Shown here: positions 25,635 to 32,624 of the stretch, piece by piece
How the letters are laid out: the number at the start of each line of letters is the position of its first letter
How positions within the stretch are numbered: position 1 is the stretch's first letter
Origin: Spirilliplanes yamanashiensis
Lineage (GTDB): Bacteria; Actinomycetota; Actinomycetes; Mycobacteriales; Micromonosporaceae
Assembly: GCF_016863475.1 (NCBI RefSeq)
Contig: NZ_BOOY01000024.1
Span: 1-32,624, forward strand
Length of the DNA stretch: 32,624 bases
Reading direction: 5' to 3'
Notes under the pieces: model-generated
Seen by the model: the letters and a program-made list of their open reading frames with translations, nothing else
Databases searched by the model: none
Told to the model about the DNA's origin: nothing
Position numbers and translations under genes: made by a program

Positions 25635-27326
25635 GGCGGGGGGTGCGACGACAACCGGCGGTTCGATGAGCCGCCCCGCGAGCGGCTCCGCCGGCCGCAG
25701 CCACGGCGCGTCCGCCGGGTCGTCCGGCGCGGCCACCCATTTCCGGCAGATCCGGTCGACGCCGATCGGGTAGATCGTCAGCGTGCCGTCGCGGGCCACG
25801 TGCAGGCGCAGGAACGACTTGCCGTGCTCGATGCCCTGCCCCGCGTACAGCTCGTTGACGTTCACCCCGAAACCGCTCGCCACCAGCAGGTACAGCGACA
25901 CCAGCAGCGCCGCCAGGTAGCCGATGACCGGCCCGTAGAGCACCGCGGCCACCGCCAGCGGCCACGGCCACGGCCAGTCCCGGAACGGGAACTGCAACCA
26001 CACCCACGTGCCCGCCACCGCCAGCCCCACGTGCGCCGCTCCGTGCAGCACCCCCAGCACCCAGTGCCGCATGTGCCGGTCCGAGTCGGCCCCCGGCGGC
26101 TGCGCGAACGCCACCGCCCCCAGCACCGTCACCAGCAGCACCGCCACCAGCGGGATCGTGAACAGCCGCTGCGCCTCCGCCACCCGCGTCGTCGCCCCCA
26201 GCATGGCCAGCATCAGCAGGGTGTGGACGATGCCGAGCATCGTGCCGAACCCCGGATTGCGCACCGGCAGCCGCCCGAACACCCCCCACGCGTGCCGCCG
26301 CGACGCCGCCAGATCCGGGTACGCCGCCGCCCGCTCGTACCGCTGCCGCGGGCTGGCGTTGCGGGTCAGCGTGCCCTCCGGCGGCACCGTGATCCGCTCC
26401 GGCAACCCCTGCGTGCCCAGCAGGTACGCGCCCCCGCCGCCGCACGTGATCAACTCGCGGTCCGGCCCGCTGTACCGCGCGTAATGATGCTGGTCGCCCG
26501 ACACCATCACCCGCACCTTGGCCCCGCTCGGCGCGACAATAGTGCGCACGAAATAGTCGACCGCGTCATACGCCCCCGGCTTGCGCGCCGCCTTCACCCA
26601 CGTCGGCGCCGGCACCATCAGCACCACCCGGTCACCCGGCCCCAGCCGCGCCGCCGCCCGCTCGAAATACACCAGCTGCGGATCGTCGATGTACGCCCCG
26701 AACTGCTCGTCGATCGCGAACAACCACCAGTTCGCCGGCAACTCCACCGCGAAGTACGACCGCCGCTGCGCCGTCCGCCACCCGCCGATCTGCCCGTCCT
26801 TACGCCGCGCGAACAACCGCAGGAACGCCGTCAGCCCGTCGTACCAGTCATGATTGCCCGGCAACGCGAACAACGTCGGCCGCGGCCCCTCCAACGGCGG
26901 CGCCGGCAACGCCGCCCGGTACGGCCCCTTCATCCGGTTCTCGTACTCGTCGCCGCTCGCCGTGGGATACACCTGATCCCCACCCATGACCAGCACCTGC
27001 CCGCGCGGCAACTCCCGGCCGTCCACCACCAGCTCCGGCTGCGCCAGCAGGTACGCCACCGAGTACGTCGCGTCGAAGCCGTCCCCCAGATCGGCGACGT
27101 AGTCCAGCCACAGCTCACCGCCCTCGCCCGGCTGGCGGTGCAGGTCGTCGGGCAGCGCGTTCTGCAGCTCCCGCTTGTCGAGGTACGCCCCGAACAGCAC
27201 CGCGCCCAGGGTGCGCAACCCCGTGCTGAGCAGCAACAACGGCGCCAGCCACGGCACCGGCTTCCGAGGGGTGAACCCCAGCTCACGCTCATCCATACTG
27301 CGCGGCCGCGGCGGATACGACGTCAC
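25632..27326 (-). CDS. Membrane metallophosphoesterase
   Basis: A 564-residue protein. The N-terminal region carries a hydrophobic stretch (WLAPLLLLSTGLRTLGAVLFG) and then a calcineurin-like phosphoesterase core. Metal-binding motifs are DYVADLGDGFD, VMGGDQVYPTA, LPGNHDWYDG and VMVSGDQHHYARY; the last replaces the usual GHxH. The C-terminal part has about four to six membrane helices (GTMLGIVHTLLMLAMLGAT; LFTIPLVAVLLVTVLGAVAF; VLYGPVIGYLAALLVSLYLLV) and a final soluble segment. Substrate unknown. The GTG at 27326 was chosen from the TAGGCT box 8 nt upstream. It is first in a minus-strand operon with MmcQ/YjbR and GNAT genes and divergent from tRNA-Thr. Confidence 0.88.
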   Translation of the reverse strand: MTSYPPRPRSMDERELGFTPRKPVPWLAPLLLLSTGLRTLGAVLFGAYLDKRELQNALPDDLHRQPGEGGELWLDYVADLGDGFDATYSVAYLLAQPELVVDGRELPRGQVLVMGGDQVYPTASGDEYENRMKGPYRAALPAPPLEGPRPTLFALPGNHDWYDGLTAFLRLFARRKDGQIGGWRTAQRRSYFAVELPANWWLFAIDEQFGAYIDDPQLVYFERAAARLGPGDRVVLMVPAPTWVKAARKPGAYDAVDYFVRTIVAPSGAKVRVMVSGDQHHYARYSGPDRELITCGGGGAYLLGTQGLPERITVPPEGTLTRNASPRQRYERAAAYPDLAASRRHAWGVFGRLPVRNPGFGTMLGIVHTLLMLAMLGATTRVAEAQRLFTIPLVAVLLVTVLGAVAFAQPPGADSDRHMRHWVLGVLHGAAHVGLAVAGTWVWLQFPFRDWPWPWPLAVAAVLYGPVIGYLAALLVSLYLLVASGFGVNVNELYAGQGIEHGKSFLRLHVARDGTLTIYPIGVDRICRKWVAAPDDPADAPWLRPAEPLAGRLIEPPVVVAPPA

Positions 27327-27334
27327 GGCTGAGC

Positions 27335-27340
27335 AGCCTA
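27335..27340 (-). promoter_or_regulatory. -10 box of the phosphoesterase operon
   Basis: TAGGCT on the minus strand ends 8 nt before the GTG at 27326, with no Shine-Dalgarno site between. Confidence 0.4.
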
Positions 27341-27431
27341 GCGGCGTAGTCTGACACCGTCTGTCCGCTTCCCGGGGGCTGCTGCGCACCCGAGTCGGGT
27401 ATCCCGTTCCGGTACGGGGGGTGCTATGCCG

Positions 27432-27437
27432 TACACT
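27432..27437 (+). promoter_or_regulatory. -10 box of the tRNA-Thr promoter
   Basis: TACACT lies 11 nt upstream of the tRNA 5' end. A weak -35 (TTCCGG near 27407) stands 19 nt further up. Confidence 0.4.
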
Positions 27438-27448
27438 CGTTCAGCGTT

Positions 27449-27525
<77 letters not shown>

Positions 27526-27526
27526 C

Positions 27527-27564
27527 GAGAAAGCCCAGGTCAGTTGGCCTGGGCTTCTCCTTTT
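27527..27564 (+). terminator. Rho-independent terminator after tRNA-Thr
   Basis: GAGAAAGCCCAGG (27527-27539) pairs with CCTGGGCTTCTC (27548-27559), with one A bulged, followed by CTTTT. It starts directly after the CCA end. Confidence 0.93.
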
Positions 27565-27581
27565 CCCGAGGTTGATGGCGG

Positions 27582-27782
27582 GTGCCGTCAGAGGCTTGCA
27601 TCCGCATGCCGCGCAGCGATCTCCTGAAGACCAAGCCGCCACGGCTCGGCAGGCTGCAGGACCGGAAGGGTGTCGCGGTCGTGCGGTTGGAATGGGAGGC
27701 AATCCGACAACTGGCGGCCGAGACGGTCGACCTGGTGAGGCCGCGACAGACGAGTCCGCTGCACTCACTGATCTGCCGATGA
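27582..27782 (+). CDS. Doubtful small ORF after the tRNA
   Basis: A 66-codon frame; its latter part (GVAVVRLEWEAIRQLAAETV) looks protein-like and helical. There is no ribosome-binding site and no recognised homologue. It may be a fragment of a decayed gene or chance. The gap between the terminator and the NADAR gene holds nothing else I can support. Confidence 0.2.
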   Translation: MPSEACIRMPRSDLLKTKPPRLGRLQDRKGVAVVRLEWEAIRQLAAETVDLVRPRQTSPLHSLICR

Positions 27783-28259
27783 GCGGACACCGCCGTGACC
27801 CTTGTCGCCGGTGTGTGCCTGGTCGGCGCGAAGCCGGGTGCGGGTGCGCATCAGGATCCGGCCCAGCATGTTCCTGCCGACCCCGGACCGACCACGTCCC
27901 CAGTAGTGGTCCGTGTCGGTGTCTTCGACGATCTCCTCGTCACCGGTGCCCAACAGGATCGCGCGGATGTCGGCATGAGCGGCGAACTTGGCCGCCACTG
28001 CCCGGCGCATCACATCGTCCTTGACCCGGTCCCAGTCACGGCGCAGCGGCCGGGACCGATCGCGACCCAGCTGTGCGGCGCGCAGCGGCGTGGCCGCCCG
28101 GCGGATCAGGTCGGCATGGCGGGTGCCGGCGAACTTCTGCGCCTGAAAGTAGTGCTCCGACGTTGGCCACCAGCGGCCGTCCAGGTCGAAGCCGTGCGCG
28201 GAGAAGTTCGAGAAGCAGCCATACGGAACCTCGTCGGCACCGTAAAAGTAAATCGTCAC
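27765..28259 (-). CDS. NADAR-family protein (YbiA-like)
   Basis: A 164-residue protein from the GTG at 28259, MTIYFYGADEVPYGCFSNFS. It has the complete NADAR pattern: CFSNFSAHGFDLDG, WWPTSEHYFQAQKF (predicted catalytic E35), and HYWGRGRSGVGRNMLGRILMRTRTRL. Known members cleave N-glycosidic bonds, either in early riboflavin-pathway intermediates (YbiA type) or in guanine-linked ADP-ribose, where some act as antitoxins to DarT-like enzymes. No DarT-like gene is beside it, so neither role can be chosen. The C-terminal 20 residues after the core look unstructured. It lies in the accessory pocket after tRNA-Thr. The 220 bp upstream of it holds no gene I can support. Confidence 0.88.
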   Translation of the reverse strand: MTIYFYGADEVPYGCFSNFSAHGFDLDGRWWPTSEHYFQAQKFAGTRHADLIRRAATPLRAAQLGRDRSRPLRRDWDRVKDDVMRRAVAAKFAAHADIRAILLGTGDEEIVEDTDTDHYWGRGRSGVGRNMLGRILMRTRTRLRADQAHTGDKGHGGVRSSADQ

Positions 28260-28468
28260 CAGGGCCTCGGAACAGAAGGGTCAGAGTCCGCACCGTGCCA
28301 CGGCCGCCGGCGCCGCAGCAACCGAGTTGCTGCTCGACATCCGGACAAGCCGCGCCGACGGCGGGCGCCTGACCGTCGCGCATCAGGCGGTGGGCGATAT
28401 TCACCGGAGAGGAGCACGAGCGCGACAGCCTGGCGGGCCATGCGCGTCTTAGCAATGGTGCGTGTGCC

Positions 28469-28474
28469 TACGAT
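28469..28474 (+). promoter_or_regulatory. -10 box of a leaderless promoter
   Basis: TACGAT ends 6 nt before the GTG at 28481. TCTTAG at 28446-28451, 17 nt upstream, is a poor -35. Confidence 0.5.
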
Positions 28475-28480
28475 TCCGGC

Positions 28481-28912
28481 GTGATCGCCGACGCAGCCGC
28501 CGACGAACGTCCTGTCACCGTCCTCCGGGACAGCGTCGAGACCAGTTGGCCAATACGTGTCATCGAAGGCCGCTACCCGGAGTTGACTCTGACGCTCACC
28601 GGGGATGGCCGAACCTGGAACGCGGTTGGGACGAGCGTGTTCGCGGCCCTGATGGACCTTCGGGAGCAGCTGGAGGCTGAGCGGATTCAGCTGTGCTGCA
28701 ACGGCGCCAGACGGAACGCATGGTCGTCCGGTATGCAGCAGGACATGGGCCGAGGGCACTCCGTGTATCTGCTGGAAGAGAACCAGTCAGGCGAGCCCAC
28801 CGAGGTCCGCACACTCGATCCCGCCCCTGGCGATCAGGTGGTCACGGTTCTCGAACAGAGGACGTGGTACGCCGACTGGCTGGCGCAACGCACGGGCGGG
28901 CGGCGGAAGTAA
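28481..28912 (+). CDS. Unrecognised small cytosolic protein
   Basis: A 143-residue protein without a signal peptide or membrane helix. Notable stretches are RVIEGRYPELTLTLTGDGRTWNAVGTSVFAALMDLREQLE and LCCNGARRNAWSSGMQQDMGRGHSVYLLEEN; the latter looks like a conserved core (C-N-G-A-R, S-G-M, D-M-G). I have a weak memory of similar actinobacterial hypotheticals but no function to assign. The GTG start is supported by the leaderless -10. A hairpin follows 37 bp after the stop. Confidence 0.7.
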   Translation: MIADAAADERPVTVLRDSVETSWPIRVIEGRYPELTLTLTGDGRTWNAVGTSVFAALMDLREQLEAERIQLCCNGARRNAWSSGMQQDMGRGHSVYLLEENQSGEPTEVRTLDPAPGDQVVTVLEQRTWYADWLAQRTGGRRK

Positions 28913-28948
28913 GGCGCAGGCGAGGTCGGTCGGCAGGAAATCGGCTCG

Positions 28949-28968
28949 GCAAGCCCTACGAGGCTTGC
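28949..28968 (+). terminator. Hairpin between two unrecognised genes
   Basis: GCAAGCC (28949-28955) pairs perfectly with GGCTTGC (28962-28968) over a 6-nt loop, 37 bp after the stop at 28912 and 13 bp before the next start. It is likely a terminator, or else an operator of the next gene. Confidence 0.5.
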
Positions 28969-28980
28969 GATCATTCGGCG

Positions 28981-29586
28981 GTGGAGTACGACGGCAAGCT
29001 GTACGAGATCACCTCGGGATACAGCCTTCCTGACGACGCATGGCACCACGAGCTGTCCGGACTGAGTGGTGAGCCCGGCACCGGGCCGTACCTGACCTTT
29101 GCCGTTCCCGATGCGACTCCCGACGGGCCGTTCACGCCGAAGTCGGCCGAGCACGTCGTGGTTCATGCCGGGGGCGGTGTGGTGCCGTGGCCCGTTCTGG
29201 AGGCGCTGATCGGCCGGCTCGAATCCAGCGGTGATCTGGTCGACGAGGCCCGTGATCTGTCGCCCGACGCGATCGCCCTCCCAGTGACACTCAACACCTG
29301 GGCGTACGAAGGTCGCCGGTTCGAGGTCAACCATTACCACGACGGTTGTTCGTGGTGCTACGAGCTGTATGAGGTCGACACGGACACGACGGCGAACAAC
29401 TTCATCGACGTCCGGATCCCCGATGCCTCGCCGGATACGGGTCCGTTCGTTCCGATGTCTTCCCGGCACGTGACACTGACCATGCATGGCCGATGGACGA
29501 TTCCCTGGCCGGTCTTCCGGCGCTTCCTGGACGCCATCCGTGCCACCGGGGACATCGTCGCACCCGTCCGGCCGATGACCGCCTAG
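28981..29586 (+). CDS. Unrecognised protein made of two tandem repeats
   Basis: A 201-residue protein without a signal peptide. Two units of about 90-95 residues follow each other: YDGKLYEI...LTFAVPDATPDGPFTPKSAEHVVVHAGGG.VPWPVLEALIGRLESSGDLV and YEGRRFEV...IDVRIPDASPDTGPFVPMSSRHVTLTMHGR.IPWPVFRRFLDAIRATGDIV. This shows an ancient internal duplication. The start is uncertain: the GTG at 28981 begins exactly at repeat 1, but has no clear ribosome-binding site, and the frame is open upstream. Function unknown; an immunity-like role is possible but unsupported. Its TAG is shared with the convergent fibronectin-III gene in CTAG at 29583-29586. Confidence 0.7.
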   Translation: MEYDGKLYEITSGYSLPDDAWHHELSGLSGEPGTGPYLTFAVPDATPDGPFTPKSAEHVVVHAGGGVVPWPVLEALIGRLESSGDLVDEARDLSPDAIALPVTLNTWAYEGRRFEVNHYHDGCSWCYELYEVDTDTTANNFIDVRIPDASPDTGPFVPMSSRHVTLTMHGRWTIPWPVFRRFLDAIRATGDIVAPVRPMTA

Positions 29587-31349
29587 CGAACGGTGACGCG
29601 GACGCGGGTCGACGGGGCCGAGACGCCCACCCCGTTGACGGCTGTGATCGCGATCCAGTACGCCCGCTTGCCGGCGATCGCCCGGGTTGTGCAGGTGCGC
29701 CGGCTCGCCGGTGCCGTGCAGGACGCCACCGGGGAGCCGCCCTTGGCGGCGGTCCAGACGGTTGCGTGGTAGCGGGTGACCCGGCTGCCGTAGTCGCTGG
29801 CGGGCGGGGCCCAGGCCGCGCGGATCTTCGCCCCCGTGGGCCGGGCGGAGACGGCGCGGGGCGTGCCGGGTGGCCCGGCGACGGTGGTGGACAGGCCGGT
29901 GATGATGCCCCAGCCGTCCGCCGTGACGGCGTAGACGGAGAAGGGGTACGTGCGGCCGGTGGTGAGCCCGCGGATCGTGCAGGTCCGGGTCGCCGGGCCG
30001 GTGACGCACTCGTTGCGGGAGTCGTCGATGCGGAAGACCCGGTAGGCGGTGATGGGTGAGGTGCCGGGGTCGGCCGGCGGCGCCCAGGTCACGGTCGCCT
30101 GGCCGGACCTGGCGACGACGACGAGGTTGCGGACCCCGCCCGCCACGCGGCGTCCCGCGACGGGCAGCGCCGTGGCGGGCATGCCCTCGCCGTACGCGGT
30201 GACGGCGCTGACGTGGACGTACGACGTCGCCGTCGGGCGGGTCGCGTCGAGGTCGCAGGTGGTGCCGTCGGCGCCGGTCCAGCACTCGTCGTAGGCGGGG
30301 CCGCCGGCGGCGGCGCCGTAGATGCGGGCGACGTACCGGGTGATCGGCAGGCCGCCCGTGGACTCGGGTGGTGCCCAGCTCACCGTGGTGCGGTCGTGGG
30401 CCCCGGTCACGGTGACGGCGGTCGGCACGCCCGGAACCCCCGAGCCCGGCTGGAACGTCGACGGCCGCGGGTACACCCGGACCGCGTAGTAGCCGTGCAC
30501 CAGGTCGGGCACGTCGATCGCCACGCCTCCCGGCAGCGCCTCGGCGGTCGCCGGGACGGGTGCCTCGACCTCGCCCGCGCCCCATTCCCACCGGACCGCG
30601 ACCACGTCCAGCCCGGCCGCGACGGCGTCGGCGCCGGTGGTGCCCCGGTCGGTGAAGTACCGCTCCGGGATGGCGGTGCTGAGCGTGCTGCGCAGCGGCC
30701 GCCGGTCCGGCCCGAAGTCGGGGTTGCCGAAGCCGAGCAGTTCCCAGTGCCCGTCCGCCGCCTCCGAACCGATCGAGGAGTACGCGGCGTCCGAGCCGAT
30801 GTACTCGAGGAGCGTCTCGGGGTCCGCGCCGCCGCTCCAGTGATCGACGGCCCAGAACTCACCGGCGAACCGCGTACCCGACTTCGCGGGGTCGGCGAAG
30901 CCGGTCACGCACCAGTAGCCCTGGCCGGCGCACAGGTCGCCGCGCCAGGTGGTGACCGGCGAGCCGGTGATCGTGAGGGTGACGTCACCGTCGTTGTCGG
31001 CCCGGTACGTCGCGCGGAATCCGGCCGCCGTGGCGTCGACGTAGTAGGGCAGGTACGAGCCGAGGCGCAGGACCAGTTCGTACCGGCCGGCGGGCGGGTC
31101 GTCGCCGACGGCCGTCCAGGACACCGTCTGGTCCTCGTCGCTGCGCACCTCCAGGGTGGCGGAGGCGTCACTCGCGCCGCCGTCGCCGTCGCGGACGACC
31201 GCCGACTCGACGCAGTGCCGGTCGGCCGGGGCGGCGCAGACGGGCCACGCGCCGCTCGACGGGAGCGCCGCCGAGGCGGGGGCGGCGACGGCCAGGGAGC
31301 CGACGGCAGCGAGGGTTGTGGCGAGCAGCACATGACGCACGAACCGCAC
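29583..31349 (-). CDS. Secreted fibronectin type III protein
   Basis: A 588-residue exported protein with a Sec signal peptide (MRFVRHVLLATTLAAVGSLAVAAPASA). About 275 residues of a unique N-terminal beta-rich region follow (Cys pairs, WRGDLCAGQGYWCVTGF). Then come three FnIII domains (about 306-400, 400-490 and 490-588), each with VSWAPP-type strands, P.T.Y.VR and Cys pairs such as ECVTGPATRTC and CTAPASRRTC. FnIII arrays usually act as spacers or carbohydrate and protein binders on secreted actinobacterial enzymes; no catalytic domain is visible. The GTG at 31349 is chosen for its signal peptide, although its ribosome-binding site is weak. Confidence 0.85.
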   Translation of the reverse strand: MRFVRHVLLATTLAAVGSLAVAAPASAALPSSGAWPVCAAPADRHCVESAVVRDGDGGASDASATLEVRSDEDQTVSWTAVGDDPPAGRYELVLRLGSYLPYYVDATAAGFRATYRADNDGDVTLTITGSPVTTWRGDLCAGQGYWCVTGFADPAKSGTRFAGEFWAVDHWSGGADPETLLEYIGSDAAYSSIGSEAADGHWELLGFGNPDFGPDRRPLRSTLSTAIPERYFTDRGTTGADAVAAGLDVVAVRWEWGAGEVEAPVPATAEALPGGVAIDVPDLVHGYYAVRVYPRPSTFQPGSGVPGVPTAVTVTGAHDRTTVSWAPPESTGGLPITRYVARIYGAAAGGPAYDECWTGADGTTCDLDATRPTATSYVHVSAVTAYGEGMPATALPVAGRRVAGGVRNLVVVARSGQATVTWAPPADPGTSPITAYRVFRIDDSRNECVTGPATRTCTIRGLTTGRTYPFSVYAVTADGWGIITGLSTTVAGPPGTPRAVSARPTGAKIRAAWAPPASDYGSRVTRYHATVWTAAKGGSPVASCTAPASRRTCTTRAIAGKRAYWIAITAVNGVGVSAPSTRVRVTVR

Positions 31350-31379
31350 GATCGGTCCAGGTCACCGGGTCATGAGCAC

Positions 31380-31395
31380 TTCACCCGCCGGTGAA
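31380..31395. promoter_or_regulatory. Perfect dyad between divergent genes
   Basis: TTCACC, CGCC, GGTGAA: a 6-bp inverted repeat in the 92-bp gap between the FnIII gene and the Ddn-like gene. A candidate operator. Confidence 0.35.
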
Positions 31396-31429
31396 CGCGT
31401 CGGCCGGTCCCGGGCGTGACAGCGGTCCA

Positions 31430-31435
31430 TACGCT
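31430..31435 (+). promoter_or_regulatory. -10 box of a leaderless promoter
   Basis: TACGCT ends 6 nt before the GTG at 31442. Confidence 0.5.
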
Positions 31436-31441
31436 GAGGTG

Positions 31442-31930
31442 GTGACGACGTCGGACGAGCACCGCACGAAGAGTCCCTGGCTGCCGCCCCGCTGGTTCAT
31501 CCGATTCGCCTGGGCGGTGCACCGGGGCCTGTTCCGCGGCTCCGGCGGCCGGATCGGGTTGTCGCGGCCGCGGGGGAACAAGTACGGCATGCTGCGCCTG
31601 ACCGCCACGGGTCGCCGGTCCGGGCAGCCGCGCAGCGTCATTCTCGGCTACTTCGAGGACGGCCCGAATCTCGTCTCGATGGCCATGAACGGGTGGGGTG
31701 AGCCCGAGCCCGCCTGGTGGCTCAATCTGCAGGCGAACCCGGACGCGACCGTCGAGCTGGTCGACGGGCGGCGGGCGGTCCGGGGCCGGGCCGCGACGGG
31801 GGACGAGCGGACGCGATTGTGGGCGCGGTGGCGGGAGATCGACCGGCACCTGGACGGCTACGCGGCGCGGCGGCCGTCCGAGACCGCGGTGGTGGTGCTG
31901 GAGCCGCGGCCTGATGCCTCGGGCACGTAG
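31442..31930 (+). CDS. Ddn-like deazaflavin (F420)-dependent nitroreductase/quinone reductase family protein
   Basis: A 162-residue split-barrel protein of the F420H2-dependent Ddn family. It contains LTATGRRSGQPRSVILGYFEDGPNLVSMAMNG (the L.T.GR.SG..R F420-phosphate loop), then PAWWLNLQANPDATVELVDGRRAVRGRAA and ERTRLWARWREIDRHLDGY. Family members reduce quinones, nitroimidazoles or other substrates with F420H2; the substrate is unassigned. The GTG at 31442 is preferred over an upstream start at 31391 because of the -10 box and because the conserved part begins later. Its TAG overlaps the next start (TAGTG). Confidence 0.87.
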   Translation: MTTSDEHRTKSPWLPPRWFIRFAWAVHRGLFRGSGGRIGLSRPRGNKYGMLRLTATGRRSGQPRSVILGYFEDGPNLVSMAMNGWGEPEPAWWLNLQANPDATVELVDGRRAVRGRAATGDERTRLWARWREIDRHLDGYAARRPSETAVVVLEPRPDASGT

Positions 31931-32571
31931 TGGCCGGGATCGCGCCGGTCCGCGCCGACCGGCGCGGTGCGGTGGTGGGCGTCGTCGCCGTCCTGGGTGG
32001 GTTTCTGCTCGGGGTGCTGGACTTCGTGTGGATCAAGGTGGTGCCGTTCCCGTTCGGGGATCTCGGCAACTCCAGCGCGGTGTGGGCCGTGGCGGCCTTT
32101 TCGTTCGGGTACTGGGTGCGGTCCGGGTGGGTGCGGGCGGCGGTCGGTGCCGCGGTGCTGCTCGTCGTCGCCGTGCCCAGCTACTACCTTGCCGCGACCG
32201 TGATCCAGGGGGACGACGTCACCCAGCTGTGGGCGGCGCCGTCGGTGCTGTGGATGGCGTTCGCGGTGGTGGCCGGCGTGGTGTTCGGCGTCGCGGGGGT
32301 GTGGGCGCGGGCGGCGGGGTGGTGGCGGACCGTCGGGATCGCGCTGCCCGCGGCGGTGCTGTTCGCCGAGGCCGCGCTGCAGGCGCGGCGGATCGGTGAT
32401 CCGAGCTATGGCACCGATCCGGTGTGGAGCGTGGTCATCAGGGGCGGGCTGGGGATTCTGGTCGTGGCGGTGGTGGCGCGCACCAACCGGCAGCGGGTGG
32501 CCTCGCTGGCGGTGGCCGTGCCGCTCGCCCTGCTGGGGTTCGCGGCCTTCGCCCTCGCCGGTTTCGGCTGA
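31930..32571 (+). CDS. Polytopic membrane protein (DUF6518-like)
   Basis: A 213-residue integral membrane protein with about six helices (VVGVVAVLGGFLLGVLDFVWI; VWAVAAFSFGYWV; AAVGAAVLLVVAVPSYYLA; VLWMAFAVVAGVVFGVAGVW; and two near the C-terminus). LGNSSAVWAVAAFSFGYWV resembles the conserved N-S-x-A-V-W segment I associate with DUF6518, but that label is from memory. No transport or enzymatic motif is seen. The GTG shares its G with the stop of the Ddn-like gene, so the two are probably one transcript. Confidence 0.8.
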   Translation: MAGIAPVRADRRGAVVGVVAVLGGFLLGVLDFVWIKVVPFPFGDLGNSSAVWAVAAFSFGYWVRSGWVRAAVGAAVLLVVAVPSYYLAATVIQGDDVTQLWAAPSVLWMAFAVVAGVVFGVAGVWARAAGWWRTVGIALPAAVLFAEAALQARRIGDPSYGTDPVWSVVIRGGLGILVVAVVARTNRQRVASLAVAVPLALLGFAAFALAGFG

Positions 32572-32592
32572 GCCGCGCCACCCCGGCGCGGC
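32572..32592 (+). terminator. Hairpin terminator after the membrane protein gene
   Basis: GCCGCGCC (32572-32579), loop ACCCC, GGCGCGGC (32585-32592): a perfect 8-bp GC stem starting right at the stop. No U-tract. The remaining 32 bp of the window show nothing. Confidence 0.65.
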
Positions 32593-32624
32593 AGGACCGG
32601 CAGCACCCCGACACGACCCGGCGG

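Noticed and set aside
28260-28480. Possible remnant gene (for example the minus-strand phrase SPVNIAHRLMRDG)
   Set aside because: Too short, with no consistent frame, start or neighbour support; I cannot call a pseudogene here.

Overview
The window is very GC-rich DNA with the dense, short-gapped gene packing of an actinobacterium. The gene set (DNA topoisomerase I with a lysine-rich tail, an MFS transporter fused to thymidylate kinase, HolB, a PSP1/RicT-type protein and tRNA-Thr(CGT)) points to Micromonosporaceae. That placement is an inference from gene architecture; no species is identified.

Layout. 0-5.2 kb: a lipoprotein, a conserved hypothetical protein, topA and an AbiEii-like nucleotidyltransferase, all on +. 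5.2-8.75 kb, on -: an aldonolactone-oxidase-type flavoprotein, a lipoprotein, an ECF sigma factor and a membrane protein. The lipoprotein and the membrane protein flank the sigma gene and share an almost identical 152-residue extracellular domain. 8.8-10.8 kb: a TetR regulator divergent from the oxidase, convergent with a PLP-dependent D-amino-acid dehydratase/aldolase. 10.8-14.6 kb: MFS-Tmk fusion and holB, overlapping by GTGA and closed by a hairpin terminator.

14.7-20.2 kb is a secreted polymorphic-toxin locus: a small exported protein; a 1376-residue protein with signal peptide, ALF repeats, Ala-rich coiled coils, a Hint autoprotease and an unrecognised 134-residue C-terminal toxin; and a GTGA-overlapping gene that is almost certainly its immunity protein. 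20.2-22.2 kb holds an Erm-type rRNA methyltransferase with a WhiB7-like promoter and a possible leader peptide, divergent from a YbaB / small helical protein / WXG-like operon. An LPVTG surface protein follows on -. The PSP1/RicT gene resumes the housekeeping set at 23.86 kb.

24.7-27.3 kb, on -, is a metallophosphoesterase, MmcQ/YjbR and GNAT operon. tRNA-Thr and its terminator follow, then a looser accessory pocket: a NADAR protein, two unrecognised proteins (one built from two internal repeats), a secreted fibronectin-III protein, a Ddn-like F420-dependent oxidoreductase and a polytopic membrane protein.

Two window-wide patterns stand out. At least eight genes look leaderless (TANNNT box 6-8 nt before the start codon). 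Four of six convergent gene pairs terminate inside palindromes that carry both stop codons. The most system-like loci are the Hint toxin/immunity module, the sigma factor flanked by twin domains, and the erm control region.
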